In this document: one piece after another, positions 14,596 through 22,164 of the stretch
Layout of the letters: every line of letters begins with the position of its first letter
How positions within the stretch are numbered: position 1 is the stretch's first letter
Assembly (NCBI GenBank): GCA_964587555.1
Contig: CAZPLR010000033.1
Location: 1 to 23,600, forward strand
DNA from: JAHHTP01 sp964587555
GTDB taxonomy: Bacteria; Bacillota; Clostridia; Oscillospirales; Ruminococcaceae
DNA: 23,600 bases
Reading direction: 5' to 3'
Notes under the pieces: generated by a model
Seen by the model: only the letters and a program-made list of their open reading frames with translations
Told to the model about the DNA's origin: nothing
Database searches by the model: none
Made by a program: the position numbers and the translations under genes

Positions 14596-15351
14596 TCATG
14601 CTCTTGTTTCGTTTCTCCGCAGCGCAACACATAACAGTCTGCTGCTGTCACGCAGCAGCTTTTTGATCTGCCCGCGATAGACAAGCGCGAACACGCCCGC
14701 AGCTGCCGAAAGAAACAGCGCTGCCGCAGCTCCGCCTACGTCCCACGCGAAAAAGATGCTTGGCGTAAACACGCTGAATACACAGAGCAAAATGCCGATC
14801 ACCGTAGCCTTGCTGTTGCCGCTCTCCTCCGCCGAAAACCGCGCAAGCTCATCCTGCCCGCTCGGCGTTAGATAGCAGCCGCGATCAAACAGCCGCAGCC
14901 GTTTCTTTTCGTTTCCGCCCAATACGATCAGCGTCACGCCCGCCGCGATCGCCGCAAGCATCAGAAAAAATCCCGCCCCAAAGTCAGTATAGTCCTCCAA
15001 CATCTCCAAAGCCGGGCAGCTAATCAGCAGCGCAACGCCGAACGCCTTTTTCAGCGCGGCGTTTGTCCACGCCTTGATATGCCGCTTGGCATAGTCTTCG
15101 TCCACCACCGGAAGGGAAGGGTCATGAGCAGGCGCGGCGCCGTCTGCCGCATACTGCTGCGCAAGATCGTCGATATTGCGGAAGCCGCCAATGATCCGGC
15201 TGACCGCCTGCGCCTCGTTCATTCCCTGCTCCCGCAGCTGCATGTATTCTTTCTGCGCCGCCTGAAGCATCCGCTCCTTTTCCTGCGCAAGCTGCGGCGT
15301 CTGCGGCAGCTTTTCAAACAGCCGGTTTAAGTAGCTGACAATATGTTCCAT
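14596..15351 (-). CDS. HAAS/DUF1700-like (permease prefix domain) membrane protein
   Basis: A 251-residue protein. Residues 1 to about 70 form a helical domain (EHIVSYLNRLFEKLPQTPQ, then SRIIGGFRNIDDLAQQY) that matches the HAAS / DUF1700 / permease-prefix type: helices ending in a G-G-F-x-N/D-I-D-x-L-A motif. The rest has about four hydrophobic segments: FGVALLISCPALEML, GAGFFLMLAAIAAGVTLIVLG, ATVIGILLCVFSVFTPSIFF and AALFLSAAAGVFALVY. Such domains usually follow a PadR-type regulator, but none is present here. The gene instead follows the CBS-domain gene by 36 nt and is probably co-transcribed with it. The ATG at 15351 has AAAGGGATGGGAT upstream, a usable but irregular ribosome binding site. 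Molecular function unknown. Confidence 0.7.
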   Translation of the reverse strand: MEHIVSYLNRLFEKLPQTPQLAQEKERMLQAAQKEYMQLREQGMNEAQAVSRIIGGFRNIDDLAQQYAADGAAPAHDPSLPVVDEDYAKRHIKAWTNAALKKAFGVALLISCPALEMLEDYTDFGAGFFLMLAAIAAGVTLIVLGGNEKKRLRLFDRGCYLTPSGQDELARFSAEESGNSKATVIGILLCVFSVFTPSIFFAWDVGGAAAALFLSAAAGVFALVYRGQIKKLLRDSSRLLCVALRRNETRA

Positions 15352-15387
15352 CTGATCCCATCCCTTTCTGCGATAGATTCTTATGAA

Positions 15388-16695
15388 TTAAGCGTCGGTT
15401 TCCTCCAGCGCATCCTTCATACTCGCCTTTGGTCTTGATGTCGCATGGATCTGCTCGATATGTTGGTTTGCAATGGCGTTTACGGTTAAAATCCAATCCC
15501 CCACCTCCACCGCAGCGGCTTCTCCCTCCTCCGGGATACGCTGCAATACACCGATCACAGCGCCGCCTAAGGTCTCCGCGCCGTCTGTTTCCGGGAAGGT
15601 GATGTTTAACAGCTTCTCCGCCCGCTCCAGTGCAAGGTCGCCGTTAAGCAGATAGGAACCGTCCTCGCTGCGGACGATCATGCTCTCTTCATGATCGTAT
15701 TCGTCCTCGATATTGCCAACGATAGCCTCCAACAAGTCTTCCATCGTAACAATACCGGCTGTCCCGCCGTATTCGTCTACGACAATGGCAAAATGAATCT
15801 TCTTTTGCTGAAATTCCCGAAACAGCGTATTACACATGGTTTGTTCCGGTATATATAATACTGGACGTATAAAATCTTCGATCTGAAACGCGGTTCCCGG
15901 CTCTGCGACCAGCTTTAACAGATCCTTGGCGTAAAGGATCCCGATTACAGTATCGATCCTGCCGCGGTAAACCGGGATACGGGAAACCCCCTCGCTGATG
16001 GCGACGTTCAGGATATCCTGCAAACCAGTCTTTTCCTCCACCGCAAACACATCGGTACGGTGGGTCATCACCTCGCCGACGATGCGGTCATCAAATTCGA
16101 AAATGTTGTCGATCATTTCATTCTCGGACGCCTCGATCGTGCCCGCATCGGTACCGGCGTCAACCAGAAGCCGGATTTCTTCCTCAGCGCGGCCGTCCTC
16201 TTCCTCCGGCTGGGTATTGCGCTTCGCAAAGCATTCGGCAAGCTTCAGCACCGGCTCAGTAAACGGGAATACAATCCACCAGCAGAATAGGATACAGGGT
16301 TCCATCTTCAACACAAAGCCGGTCGGATCTGTTTCGGCAAGCACGCGCGGCAGAACCAATCCAAAAAACAGCATGAGCTGCGAACCAACCCAAAGGCAGA
16401 TCAAAACCTGCCACCAGACCGTTGTGAGGATCAGAATGCCAAGCAGCAAAAAAATAGCTGTGAGAAACAGTAAAAACGCGCCGCATAGGTTGACGCGCAG
16501 CGAATAAGGGAGCGCCTTGCTCCGCAAGCGCAGAAGACTTTTCGCACGTTTGTTTTCTTCTTCCTCCCAAAGCTTGCGCAGGCGGCTGACTCCTGCGTCG
16601 TCGTACGCCTCATTGGATGCGGAGAAGAGCGCTGCAATCAGCAGGCAGAGCGCCGCAAGACAGAAGAAAAGCGTACATCGGCCAACATCGTCCAT
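15388..16695 (-). CDS. CNNM/CorC-type membrane protein with CBS pair (divergent DUF21)
   Basis: A 435-residue protein. About four hydrophobic segments fill the first 155 residues in place of the DUF21/CNNM transmembrane domain. They are followed by the acidic linker helix EEEIRLLVDAGTDAGTIEASE, a CBS pair (about 205-325; VGEVMTHRTDVFAVEE, SRIPVYRGRIDTVIGILYAKDLL, then HFAIVVDEYGGTAGIVTMEDLLEAIVG) and a CorC_HlyC transporter-associated domain (about 345-425). Family members bind adenine nucleotides and are linked to Mg2+/Co2+ efflux. The membrane half is unusual: the conserved SAxExALxSxxR start reads SASNEAYDDAGVSRLR, and GExxPK reads GLVLPR. Metal transport is therefore unsure. I chose the ATG at 16695, with AGAAAGGA 9 nt upstream; a TTG nine codons earlier includes that site. 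First gene of a two-gene operon with a strong promoter. Confidence 0.85.
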   Translation of the reverse strand: MDDVGRCTLFFCLAALCLLIAALFSASNEAYDDAGVSRLRKLWEEEENKRAKSLLRLRSKALPYSLRVNLCGAFLLFLTAIFLLLGILILTTVWWQVLICLWVGSQLMLFFGLVLPRVLAETDPTGFVLKMEPCILFCWWIVFPFTEPVLKLAECFAKRNTQPEEEDGRAEEEIRLLVDAGTDAGTIEASENEMIDNIFEFDDRIVGEVMTHRTDVFAVEEKTGLQDILNVAISEGVSRIPVYRGRIDTVIGILYAKDLLKLVAEPGTAFQIEDFIRPVLYIPEQTMCNTLFREFQQKKIHFAIVVDEYGGTAGIVTMEDLLEAIVGNIEDEYDHEESMIVRSEDGSYLLNGDLALERAEKLLNITFPETDGAETLGGAVIGVLQRIPEEGEAAAVEVGDWILTVNAIANQHIEQIHATSRPKASMKDALEETDA

Positions 16696-16759
16696 GAATT
16701 TTTTCCTTTCTAACGAGTCCAATTAACAGCACTTTTTTGCTGTGACTCTATTCTCTTAT

Positions 16760-16788
16760 ATAGTACTCGATATTTTATGATTTGTCAA
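16760..16788 (-). promoter_or_regulatory. Promoter of the CBS-domain gene
   Basis: On the minus strand a perfect TTGACA (16788-16783), 17-nt spacer, TACTAT (16765-16760). The leader of about 60 nt holds the inverted repeat ACAGCA...TGCTGT (16726-16743), which could be an operator or a small hairpin. Confidence 0.8.
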
Positions 16789-16844
16789 TGACGGAAAAGT
16801 AAATTCTTATCCTATCGAGCTGTTTCTACCCACAAAAGGACAAT

Positions 16845-16937
16845 GATCCGCCGGCGCGCTTTCATACAAAGCGGTCCAGACTATAAAGTAAAGAAAGCGG
16901 CTGCACAAAACGCGCGATTGCGCGCTATAGGCGGATC
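16845..16937. repeat. Long-range inverted repeat (possible stem-loop) in the intergenic region
   Basis: GATCCGCC (16845-16852) pairs with GGCGGATC (16930-16937), and inside that GCGCGC (16854-16859) pairs with GCGCGC (16920-16925), leaving a 60-nt loop. Fourteen base pairs with small internal loops could fold in RNA of either strand. No T-run or matched promoter was found right beside it, so it is not assigned to a known RNA class. Confidence 0.45.
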
Positions 16938-16997
16938 GGGGATGAAACCTGTGGTCAAATAACGTAAATTCCCTGTAATTTTCTTGCGCTCATCCTC

Positions 16998-17026
16998 TTT
17001 ACAGTCTTTCAGAAAAGTGGTATAAT
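16998..17026 (+). promoter_or_regulatory. Promoter of nifJ
   Basis: TTTACA (16998-17003), 17-nt spacer, perfect TATAAT (17021-17026). The predicted start at about 17033 leaves an unusually long leader of about 287 nt before the nifJ ATG. Confidence 0.75.
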
Positions 17027-17160
17027 AATGGTAGTATGTATCAAATGTATCAAAAGCGTCCCAAGGTCAATAGGCGTCGTCCTTTTCGGGTGCGCACGCA
17101 GCAGAGAAAGTCTTTTTTAGATGTTCTGACTGTATTTTGCGCCGCCGGGAATTGGATGTC

Positions 17161-17221
17161 TGCCGCACAAAAAAGCAAAGGCGTTGCCTGATACCTCGCT
17201 TTGGCCAAAAGTGCTGCGGCA
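17161..17221 (+). promoter_or_regulatory. Structured element in the nifJ leader
   Basis: TGCCGCACA (17161-17169) pairs with TGTGCTGCGGCA (17210-17221, one bulge). Within it CAAAGGCG (17176-17183) pairs with CGCTTTG (17197-17203, one bulge), giving nested helices. It is not followed by a T-run. It lies in the middle of the long 5' UTR of the PFOR gene and may be a cis-regulatory RNA or an mRNA stabiliser; I do not recognise it as a known riboswitch. The rest of the leader (17033-17319) shows no clear small ORF with a ribosome binding site. Confidence 0.4.
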
Positions 17222-17319
17222 AAAGGATGCCCACGCCGCCGCGTAGGAGCTGTCCCACCGGAAAGGGCGCTTTCAGTCGGTACATCGATCCGCAGAAAAA
17301 CAAGGAGGATTTATCAAAC

Positions 17320-20300
17320 ATGGTAACCAGAAAATTTAAGACCATGGACGGTAATCAGGCTGCTGCTCACGTTTCCTATGCGTTTACCGACGTTGCTGCT
17401 ATCTACCCGATCACACCGTCCTCCGTTATGGCTGAACACACCGACGAGTGGGCTACCAAGGGTCAGAAAAACATCTTCGGCGAAACCGTTAAGGTTGTTG
17501 AGATGCAGTCTGAAGGCGGCGCTGCCGGCGCCGTTCACGGTTCGCTCAGCGCCGGCGCACTGACCACCACCTACACCGCTTCCCAAGGCTTACTGCTCAT
17601 GATCCCGAATATGTACAAAATTGCCGGCGAGCTGCTGCCGGGCGTTATCAACGTTTCCGCCCGTGCGCTTGCTTCCCACGCGCTTTCCATCTTCGGCGAT
17701 CATTCCGACGTTTACGCCTGCCGTCAAACCGGCTTTGCGATGCTGGCTTCCACCAACCCGCAGGAGGTTATGGACTTAGGCGCTGTCGTGCACTGTGCCG
17801 CAATTAAGGGCAAGGTTCCGTTCTTACACTTCTTCGACGGCTTCCGCACCTCTCACGAGATTCAGAAGGTCGCGATGTGGGACTACGACACCTTAGATAA
17901 AATGGTCGATCACGACGCAATCGACGCTTTCCGCAAGGGCGCGATGAATCCGGAGCATCCGTACCTCAAGGGTACCGCACAGAACGGCGATATCTTCATG
18001 CAGGCAAGAGAAGCCTGCAACAAGTACTATGACGCTGTCCCGGCTATCGTTGAAGAGTATATGGACAAGGTCAACGCCGAAATCGGCAGCAACTACAAGC
18101 TCTTTAACTACTACGGCGCCGAGGATGCCGAGCATGTCATCATCGCTATGGGCTCTGTCTGCGACACCGCAGAGGAAACCATCGATTACTTGATGGCAAA
18201 GGGCGAGAAGGTTGGTTTAGTCAAGGTAAGACTTTACAGACCGTTTGCCGCCGACAGGCTTGTCGCCGCTATTCCGGAAACGGTTAAGAAGATCAGCGTA
18301 TTAGACAGAACCAAGGAACCGGGCGCTTTAGGCGAGCCGCTATATCTCGACGTTGTCGCGGCAATTAAGGGCACCAAGTTCCACGATGTCCCAGTATTTG
18401 CCGGCCGTTACGGCTTAGGCTCTAAGGACACCACCCCGGCGCAGATCATCGCCGTATTCCACAATACCGAGAAGCCGAAATTCACCATCGGCATCAACGA
18501 TGACGTCACCTACCTGTCCTTAAACTGTGATGAAAACCCGGATACCGCTCCTCAAGGCATCAAGAGCTGCAAATTCTGGGGTCTTGGCTCCGACGGTACG
18601 GTTGGTGCAAACAAAAACTCCATCAAGATCATCGGCGACCACACCGAGATGAATGCGCAGGCTTACTTTGACTATGACTCCAAGAAGTCCGGCGGCGTTA
18701 CCATCTCCCACTTACGTTTTGGTAAACCGCAGATCAAGTCCACCTACCTCATCAACAAAGCCGACTTTGTTGCCTGTCATAACGCAGCATATCTTGGCAA
18801 ATACAAGATGGTAGAGGACTTAAAACCGAACGGCACCTTCCTGCTCAACTGTCAGTGGGATGCCGAGGGCATCGAAAAGCACGTCCCAGCGAGTGTAAAA
18901 CGCTATATTGCGCAGAACAATATCCAGTTCTACACGATCGACGGCGTTAAGCTCGGTAAAGAGATCGGCTTAGGCGGCCGTATCAACACCGTTTTACAAT
19001 CCGCATTCTTCAAGCTTGCCGACATCATTCCATCGGAGGATGCAATCAAGTATATGAAGGATGCCGCTTACAAGTCCTATTCCAAGAAGGGCGACGCGAT
19101 CGTTGAGATGAACTATCAGGCGATCGAGCGCGGCGCAAACGAGGTCGTTAAGGTAGAGGTTCCGGAATCCTGGAAGACTGCCGAAGACGAGTGCGTTGCG
19201 AAGAAAGAGCTTGCCGGAAATCCGGAGGTCGTCAAATACGTTGAAACCGTTATGAACAAGGTCAACGCGCAGGACGGCTATTCCTTACCGGTATCCGCTT
19301 TCGTAGATTATGTAGAGGGGCACGCTCCGCTTGGCTCTGCCGCTTATGAAAAACGCGGCGTTGCAATCGACGTTCCGGAATGGAACAGCGCAAACTGCAT
19401 CCAGTGTAATCTCTGCTCCTTCGTATGCCCGCACGCCGTTATCCGTCCGTTTGTAATGAACGCAGAAGAAGCGGCGGCAGCTCCGGAAGGCGCTAAGATT
19501 CCTGTCACCGGTATGCCGGGCTATCAGGTTGCGATGGGCGTTTCTGTCCTCGACTGCACCGGCTGCGGCTCCTGTGCAAACGTCTGCCCGGGCAAGAAGG
19601 GCGAGAAGGCTTTAACCATGAAGCCGCTTGACACGCAGCTTGGCGCGCAGAAGATGTTCGACTACGGCGTCACCTTGGATGAGAAGCCGGAAGTCACCGC
19701 GAAGTTCAAACCGTCCACTGCAAAGGGCAGCCAGTATCTCCAGCCGATGCTTGAGTTCTCCGGCGCCTGTGGCGGCTGCGGTGAGACTCCGTATGCGAAG
19801 CTTGTCACCCAACTGTTCGGCGACAGAATGTATATCGCGAACGCAACTGGATGCTCCTCTATCTGGGGCGGCTCCGCACCGAGCGTTCCGTACACCACCA
19901 ACAAAGCTGGCTTTGGCCCGGCTTGGGCGAACTCCTTATTCGAGGACAATGCTGAGTTTGGTTTAGGTATCTATTTAGGCCAGAAGGAGCTGCGCAACCG
20001 TATGATCGGCAAGGTCAAGGCGTTAGGCGAGACTACCGAGAACGCGGAAGTCAAGGCTGCGATTGACGGCTATCTAGCGACCGTCAGCGACGGCGAGGCA
20101 AACAAAGGCGCTACCAAGGCGTTAGTTGCCGCGTTAGAGGCCTGCGGCTGCGACGCTGCGAAGGATATCTTAAAGGACAAGGACTTCTTAGCGAAGAAAT
20201 CTGTCTGGATCTTTGGCGGCGACGGCTGGTCGTATGATATCGGCTTCGGCGGCTTAGACCATGCGCTTGCTTCCGGCGAGGACATCAACGTGTTCGTATT

Positions 20301-20844
20301 CGACACCGAGGTTTACTCCAACACCGGCGGTCAGGCATCCAAGGCCACTCCGGCAGGCGCAATTGCGCAGTTCGCTGCGGGCGGCAAAGCTGTTAAGAAG
20401 AAAGACTTAGCGGCTATCGCAATGTCCTACGGTTACGTTTATGTCGCGCAGGTTGCGCAGGGCTACAGCCCGGCTCAGCTTGTCAAGGCAATCACCGAGG
20501 CGGAAAGCTACAATGGTCCGTCCTTAATCATCGCCTATGCGCCGTGCATCAACCACGGTATTAAGGGCGGCATGAAGGGCGCGCAGACCGAGGAGAAGAA
20601 GGCGGTCGAGGCTGGCTACTGGCAGTGCTTCCGCTATGATCCGCGCCTGAAGGACGAGGGCAAGAACCCGTTGACCTTAGACAGCAAAGCTCCATCGAGC
20701 GCATACCGCGACTTCATCATGGGCGAGGTTCGTTACAACGCTCTGGCTCGTGCGAATAAGGATAGAGCAGAAGTTCTGTTCACGCAAGCGGAAAACAGCG
20801 CGAAGGAGAAATACGAGCGTCTGCTCGCACAGTCTCAGAAATAA
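17320..20844 (+). CDS. nifJ: Pyruvate:ferredoxin (flavodoxin) oxidoreductase
   Basis: A 1174-residue, single-chain homodimeric PFOR that oxidises pyruvate and CoA to acetyl-CoA and CO2, passing electrons to ferredoxin in the cytoplasm; central to clostridial fermentation. It carries the full domain set: pyrimidine-binding domain (YPITPSSVMAEHTDEW, about 28; EGGAAGAVHGSLSAGA), the following domain with GLVKVRLYRPF, the gamma/EKR region, two [4Fe-4S] motifs (CIQCNLCSFVCP, about 693; CTGCGSCANVCP, about 746) and the TPP domain (GDGWSYDIGFGGLDHAL, about 967; TEVYSNTGGQASKATP). The cluster next to TPP also has its ligands in GACGGCGETP, ATGCSS and APCINHG. The start is the ATG at 17320 with AAGGAGGA upstream; 61 further in-frame codons upstream show no family similarity. 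Codon use differs from the neighbours (many TTA, GTT and GCT), fitting a highly expressed gene. It has its own promoter and appears monocistronic. Confidence 0.98.
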   Translation: MVTRKFKTMDGNQAAAHVSYAFTDVAAIYPITPSSVMAEHTDEWATKGQKNIFGETVKVVEMQSEGGAAGAVHGSLSAGALTTTYTASQGLLLMIPNMYKIAGELLPGVINVSARALASHALSIFGDHSDVYACRQTGFAMLASTNPQEVMDLGAVVHCAAIKGKVPFLHFFDGFRTSHEIQKVAMWDYDTLDKMVDHDAIDAFRKGAMNPEHPYLKGTAQNGDIFMQAREACNKYYDAVPAIVEEYMDKVNAEIGSNYKLFNYYGAEDAEHVIIAMGSVCDTAEETIDYLMAKGEKVGLVKVRLYRPFAADRLVAAIPETVKKISVLDRTKEPGALGEPLYLDVVAAIKGTKFHDVPVFAGRYGLGSKDTTPAQIIAVFHNTEKPKFTIGINDDVTYLSLNCDENPDTAPQGIKSCKFWGLGSDGTVGANKNSIKIIGDHTEMNAQAYFDYDSKKSGGVTISHLRFGKPQIKSTYLINKADFVACHNAAYLGKYKMVEDLKPNGTFLLNCQWDAEGIEKHVPASVKRYIAQNNIQFYTIDGVKLGKEIGLGGRINTVLQSAFFKLADIIPSEDAIKYMKDAAYKSYSKKGDAIVEMNYQAIERGANEVVKVEVPESWKTAEDECVAKKELAGNPEVVKYVETVMNKVNAQDGYSLPVSAFVDYVEGHAPLGSAAYEKRGVAIDVPEWNSANCIQCNLCSFVCPHAVIRPFVMNAEEAAAAPEGAKIPVTGMPGYQVAMGVSVLDCTGCGSCANVCPGKKGEKALTMKPLDTQLGAQKMFDYGVTLDEKPEVTAKFKPSTAKGSQYLQPMLEFSGACGGCGETPYAKLVTQLFGDRMYIANATGCSSIWGGSAPSVPYTTNKAGFGPAWANSLFEDNAEFGLGIYLGQKELRNRMIGKVKALGETTENAEVKAAIDGYLATVSDGEANKGATKALVAALEACGCDAAKDILKDKDFLAKKSVWIFGGDGWSYDIGFGGLDHALASGEDINVFVFDTEVYSNTGGQASKATPAGAIAQFAAGGKAVKKKDLAAIAMSYGYVYVAQVAQGYSPAQLVKAITEAESYNGPSLIIAYAPCINHGIKGGMKGAQTEEKKAVEAGYWQCFRYDPRLKDEGKNPLTLDSKAPSSAYRDFIMGEVRYNALARANKDRAEVLFTQAENSAKEKYERLLAQSQK

Positions 20845-20877
20845 TTCGATTTTTGAGAAACATCCCTCTGATTTCAT

Positions 20878-20921
20878 CGGAAAAGCTTAAAAACCGGGAC
20901 GCCGGGAAAGCGTTTTTTCCG
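20878..20921 (+). terminator. Probable rho-independent terminator of nifJ
   Basis: The short hairpin ACGC-CGGGAAA-GCGT (20899-20913) is followed by a six-T run (20913-20918). An alternative larger fold pairs CGGAAAAGCTT with AAGC and TTTTCCG across the same T-run. It starts 33 nt after the nifJ stop. Confidence 0.6.
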
Positions 20922-20943
20922 TGAAGCAATCAGTGAAATGACG

Positions 20944-20977
20944 GCTGCGGTGAAATGCGCATTTCACCGCAGCTTTT
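20944..20977 (+). terminator. Perfect 30-bp palindrome upstream of the isomerase gene (second terminator or operator)
   Basis: A perfect inverted repeat with 15-nt arms (left arm GCTGCGGTGAAATGC, right arm GCATTTCACCGCAGC, no spacer), followed by TTTT. It could be a second nifJ terminator. It ends only 12 nt before the isomerase ribosome binding site, so it could also be a repressor operator or an attenuator for that gene. Confidence 0.6.
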
Positions 20978-20996
20978 GATATGTTGGGAGGTTTAT

Positions 20997-21911
20997 ATGA
21001 ACTCAAGTGTACATTCGGATAAGCCCTATCTGCTCGGCACCACCGCCGACCTGTTTCAAAAAGCCAAACACGCCGACGGCAGCCCTTACACCGAGTTTGA
21101 CGCGGTGAGAGAGCTGGCTGAGATCGGTTTTGACACGCTGGATTACGGCATTTTCTACCATCAGGGCGCAAACGGAAAGTACTGGGGCAGAGATTGGGAG
21201 GATTATGCCAAGCGTCTTTCGCATACCGCAAAGGAAGCGGGGATCGTTTTTTCGCAGGCGCATGCGCCGATGTTCAGCATGTGTGCGCTGGATTCGGAGA
21301 ATCAGCTTGATCTGACTCGCCGCAGCTTTCGTATTGCGCAGATTTTGGGCGCGCCGTATCTCGTCGTTCATCCGCAGATGTTCCCGGAGAACATCTTGGG
21401 CGGCCACCACGGGGAAATTCTGCGCTATAATCTAAGCTTTTATCAGTCGCTGTTGGAATACTCGGTCAAGACCGGCGTTAAAATCGCGCTGGAGAATATG
21501 TTCGGCTACAATCCGGACACTGGTAAATTCTGTATCACCTATTTCAGTCTGGCGGAGGATATCTTGGAGTTTTTGGATTATGCCGAAGAAAAGGAACAGT
21601 TTGTCATCTGTCTCGATACCGGGCACGCAAATATCATCGGCAGGGACACCCCAGCGGACTACATCCGTAAATTCGATCAGGCGCTGAAGCTGCTGCACAT
21701 CCACGATAACTATGGAGAAAAGGACGATCATATGCCGCCGTTCTTCGGCAACATCGACTGGCAGGATACCATGGCTGCACTGCGCGAAATACGCTACAAC
21801 GGTGTGCTTTCATTGGAAGCGTCCTCGCTCTGCACTAGCCTCCCTTCCGCGCTGACCAGAAAGGCGGCGGAATTTACTTACCAGACCGTCAAAGAAATTT
21901 CCACCTATTGA
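20997..21911 (+). CDS. Sugar phosphate isomerase/epimerase (xylose isomerase-like TIM barrel)
   Basis: A 304-residue protein of the AP-endonuclease-2 / xylose-isomerase-like TIM barrel family, which isomerises or epimerises sugars, inositols or related compounds with a divalent metal. The metal-binding pattern is present: Glu in KIALENMFGYN, Asp and His in CLDTGHANI, His in LLHIHDNYGEKDDHMPP, and Glu in LSLEASS near the end. GNIDWQDTMAALREIRYNGVLSLE is the typical C-terminal strand-helix sequence. The substrate cannot be assigned. The ATG at 20997 has GGGAGG 5 nt upstream; an in-frame start 14 codons earlier would lie inside the palindrome. It stands alone between nifJ and the assembly gap, so it may be regulated on its own through the upstream palindrome. 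Confidence 0.85.
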   Translation: MNSSVHSDKPYLLGTTADLFQKAKHADGSPYTEFDAVRELAEIGFDTLDYGIFYHQGANGKYWGRDWEDYAKRLSHTAKEAGIVFSQAHAPMFSMCALDSENQLDLTRRSFRIAQILGAPYLVVHPQMFPENILGGHHGEILRYNLSFYQSLLEYSVKTGVKIALENMFGYNPDTGKFCITYFSLAEDILEFLDYAEEKEQFVICLDTGHANIIGRDTPADYIRKFDQALKLLHIHDNYGEKDDHMPPFFGNIDWQDTMAALREIRYNGVLSLEASSLCTSLPSALTRKAAEFTYQTVKEISTY

Positions 21912-22005
21912 TTCGTTATATCGTCCGCGCAAATACAGTCGTATCATGACTCAATGAATCGCCGATCGTTCGGACTTTACGCGATTTTTGCAATACTGCG
22001 CCGCC

Positions 22006-22105
22006 NNNNNNNNNNNNNNNNNNNNNNNNNNNNNNNNNNNNNNNNNNNNNNNNNNNNNNNNNNNNNNNNNNNNNNNNNNNNNNNNNNNNNNNNNNNNNNN
22101 NNNNN
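22006..22105. other. Assembly gap (100 N)
   Basis: Exactly 100 undetermined bases, the usual placeholder for a gap of unknown length. Both flanks are intergenic. The 94 bases on the left (21912-22005) show no terminator or ORF. The right flank has a possible -10 (TATACT, 22112-22117) whose -35 would fall in the gap. Confidence 0.98.
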
Positions 22106-22164
22106 AAATGCTATACTGGAAAGTGTAAAATTGCATACGAAAACAATATAAAGGGGGATTTTCC

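Noticed and set aside
17137..17319. In-frame 61-codon upstream extension of nifJ
   Set aside because: It begins at a TTG without a ribosome binding site, has no resemblance to the PFOR N-terminus, and a perfect AAGGAGGA precedes the ATG at 17320.
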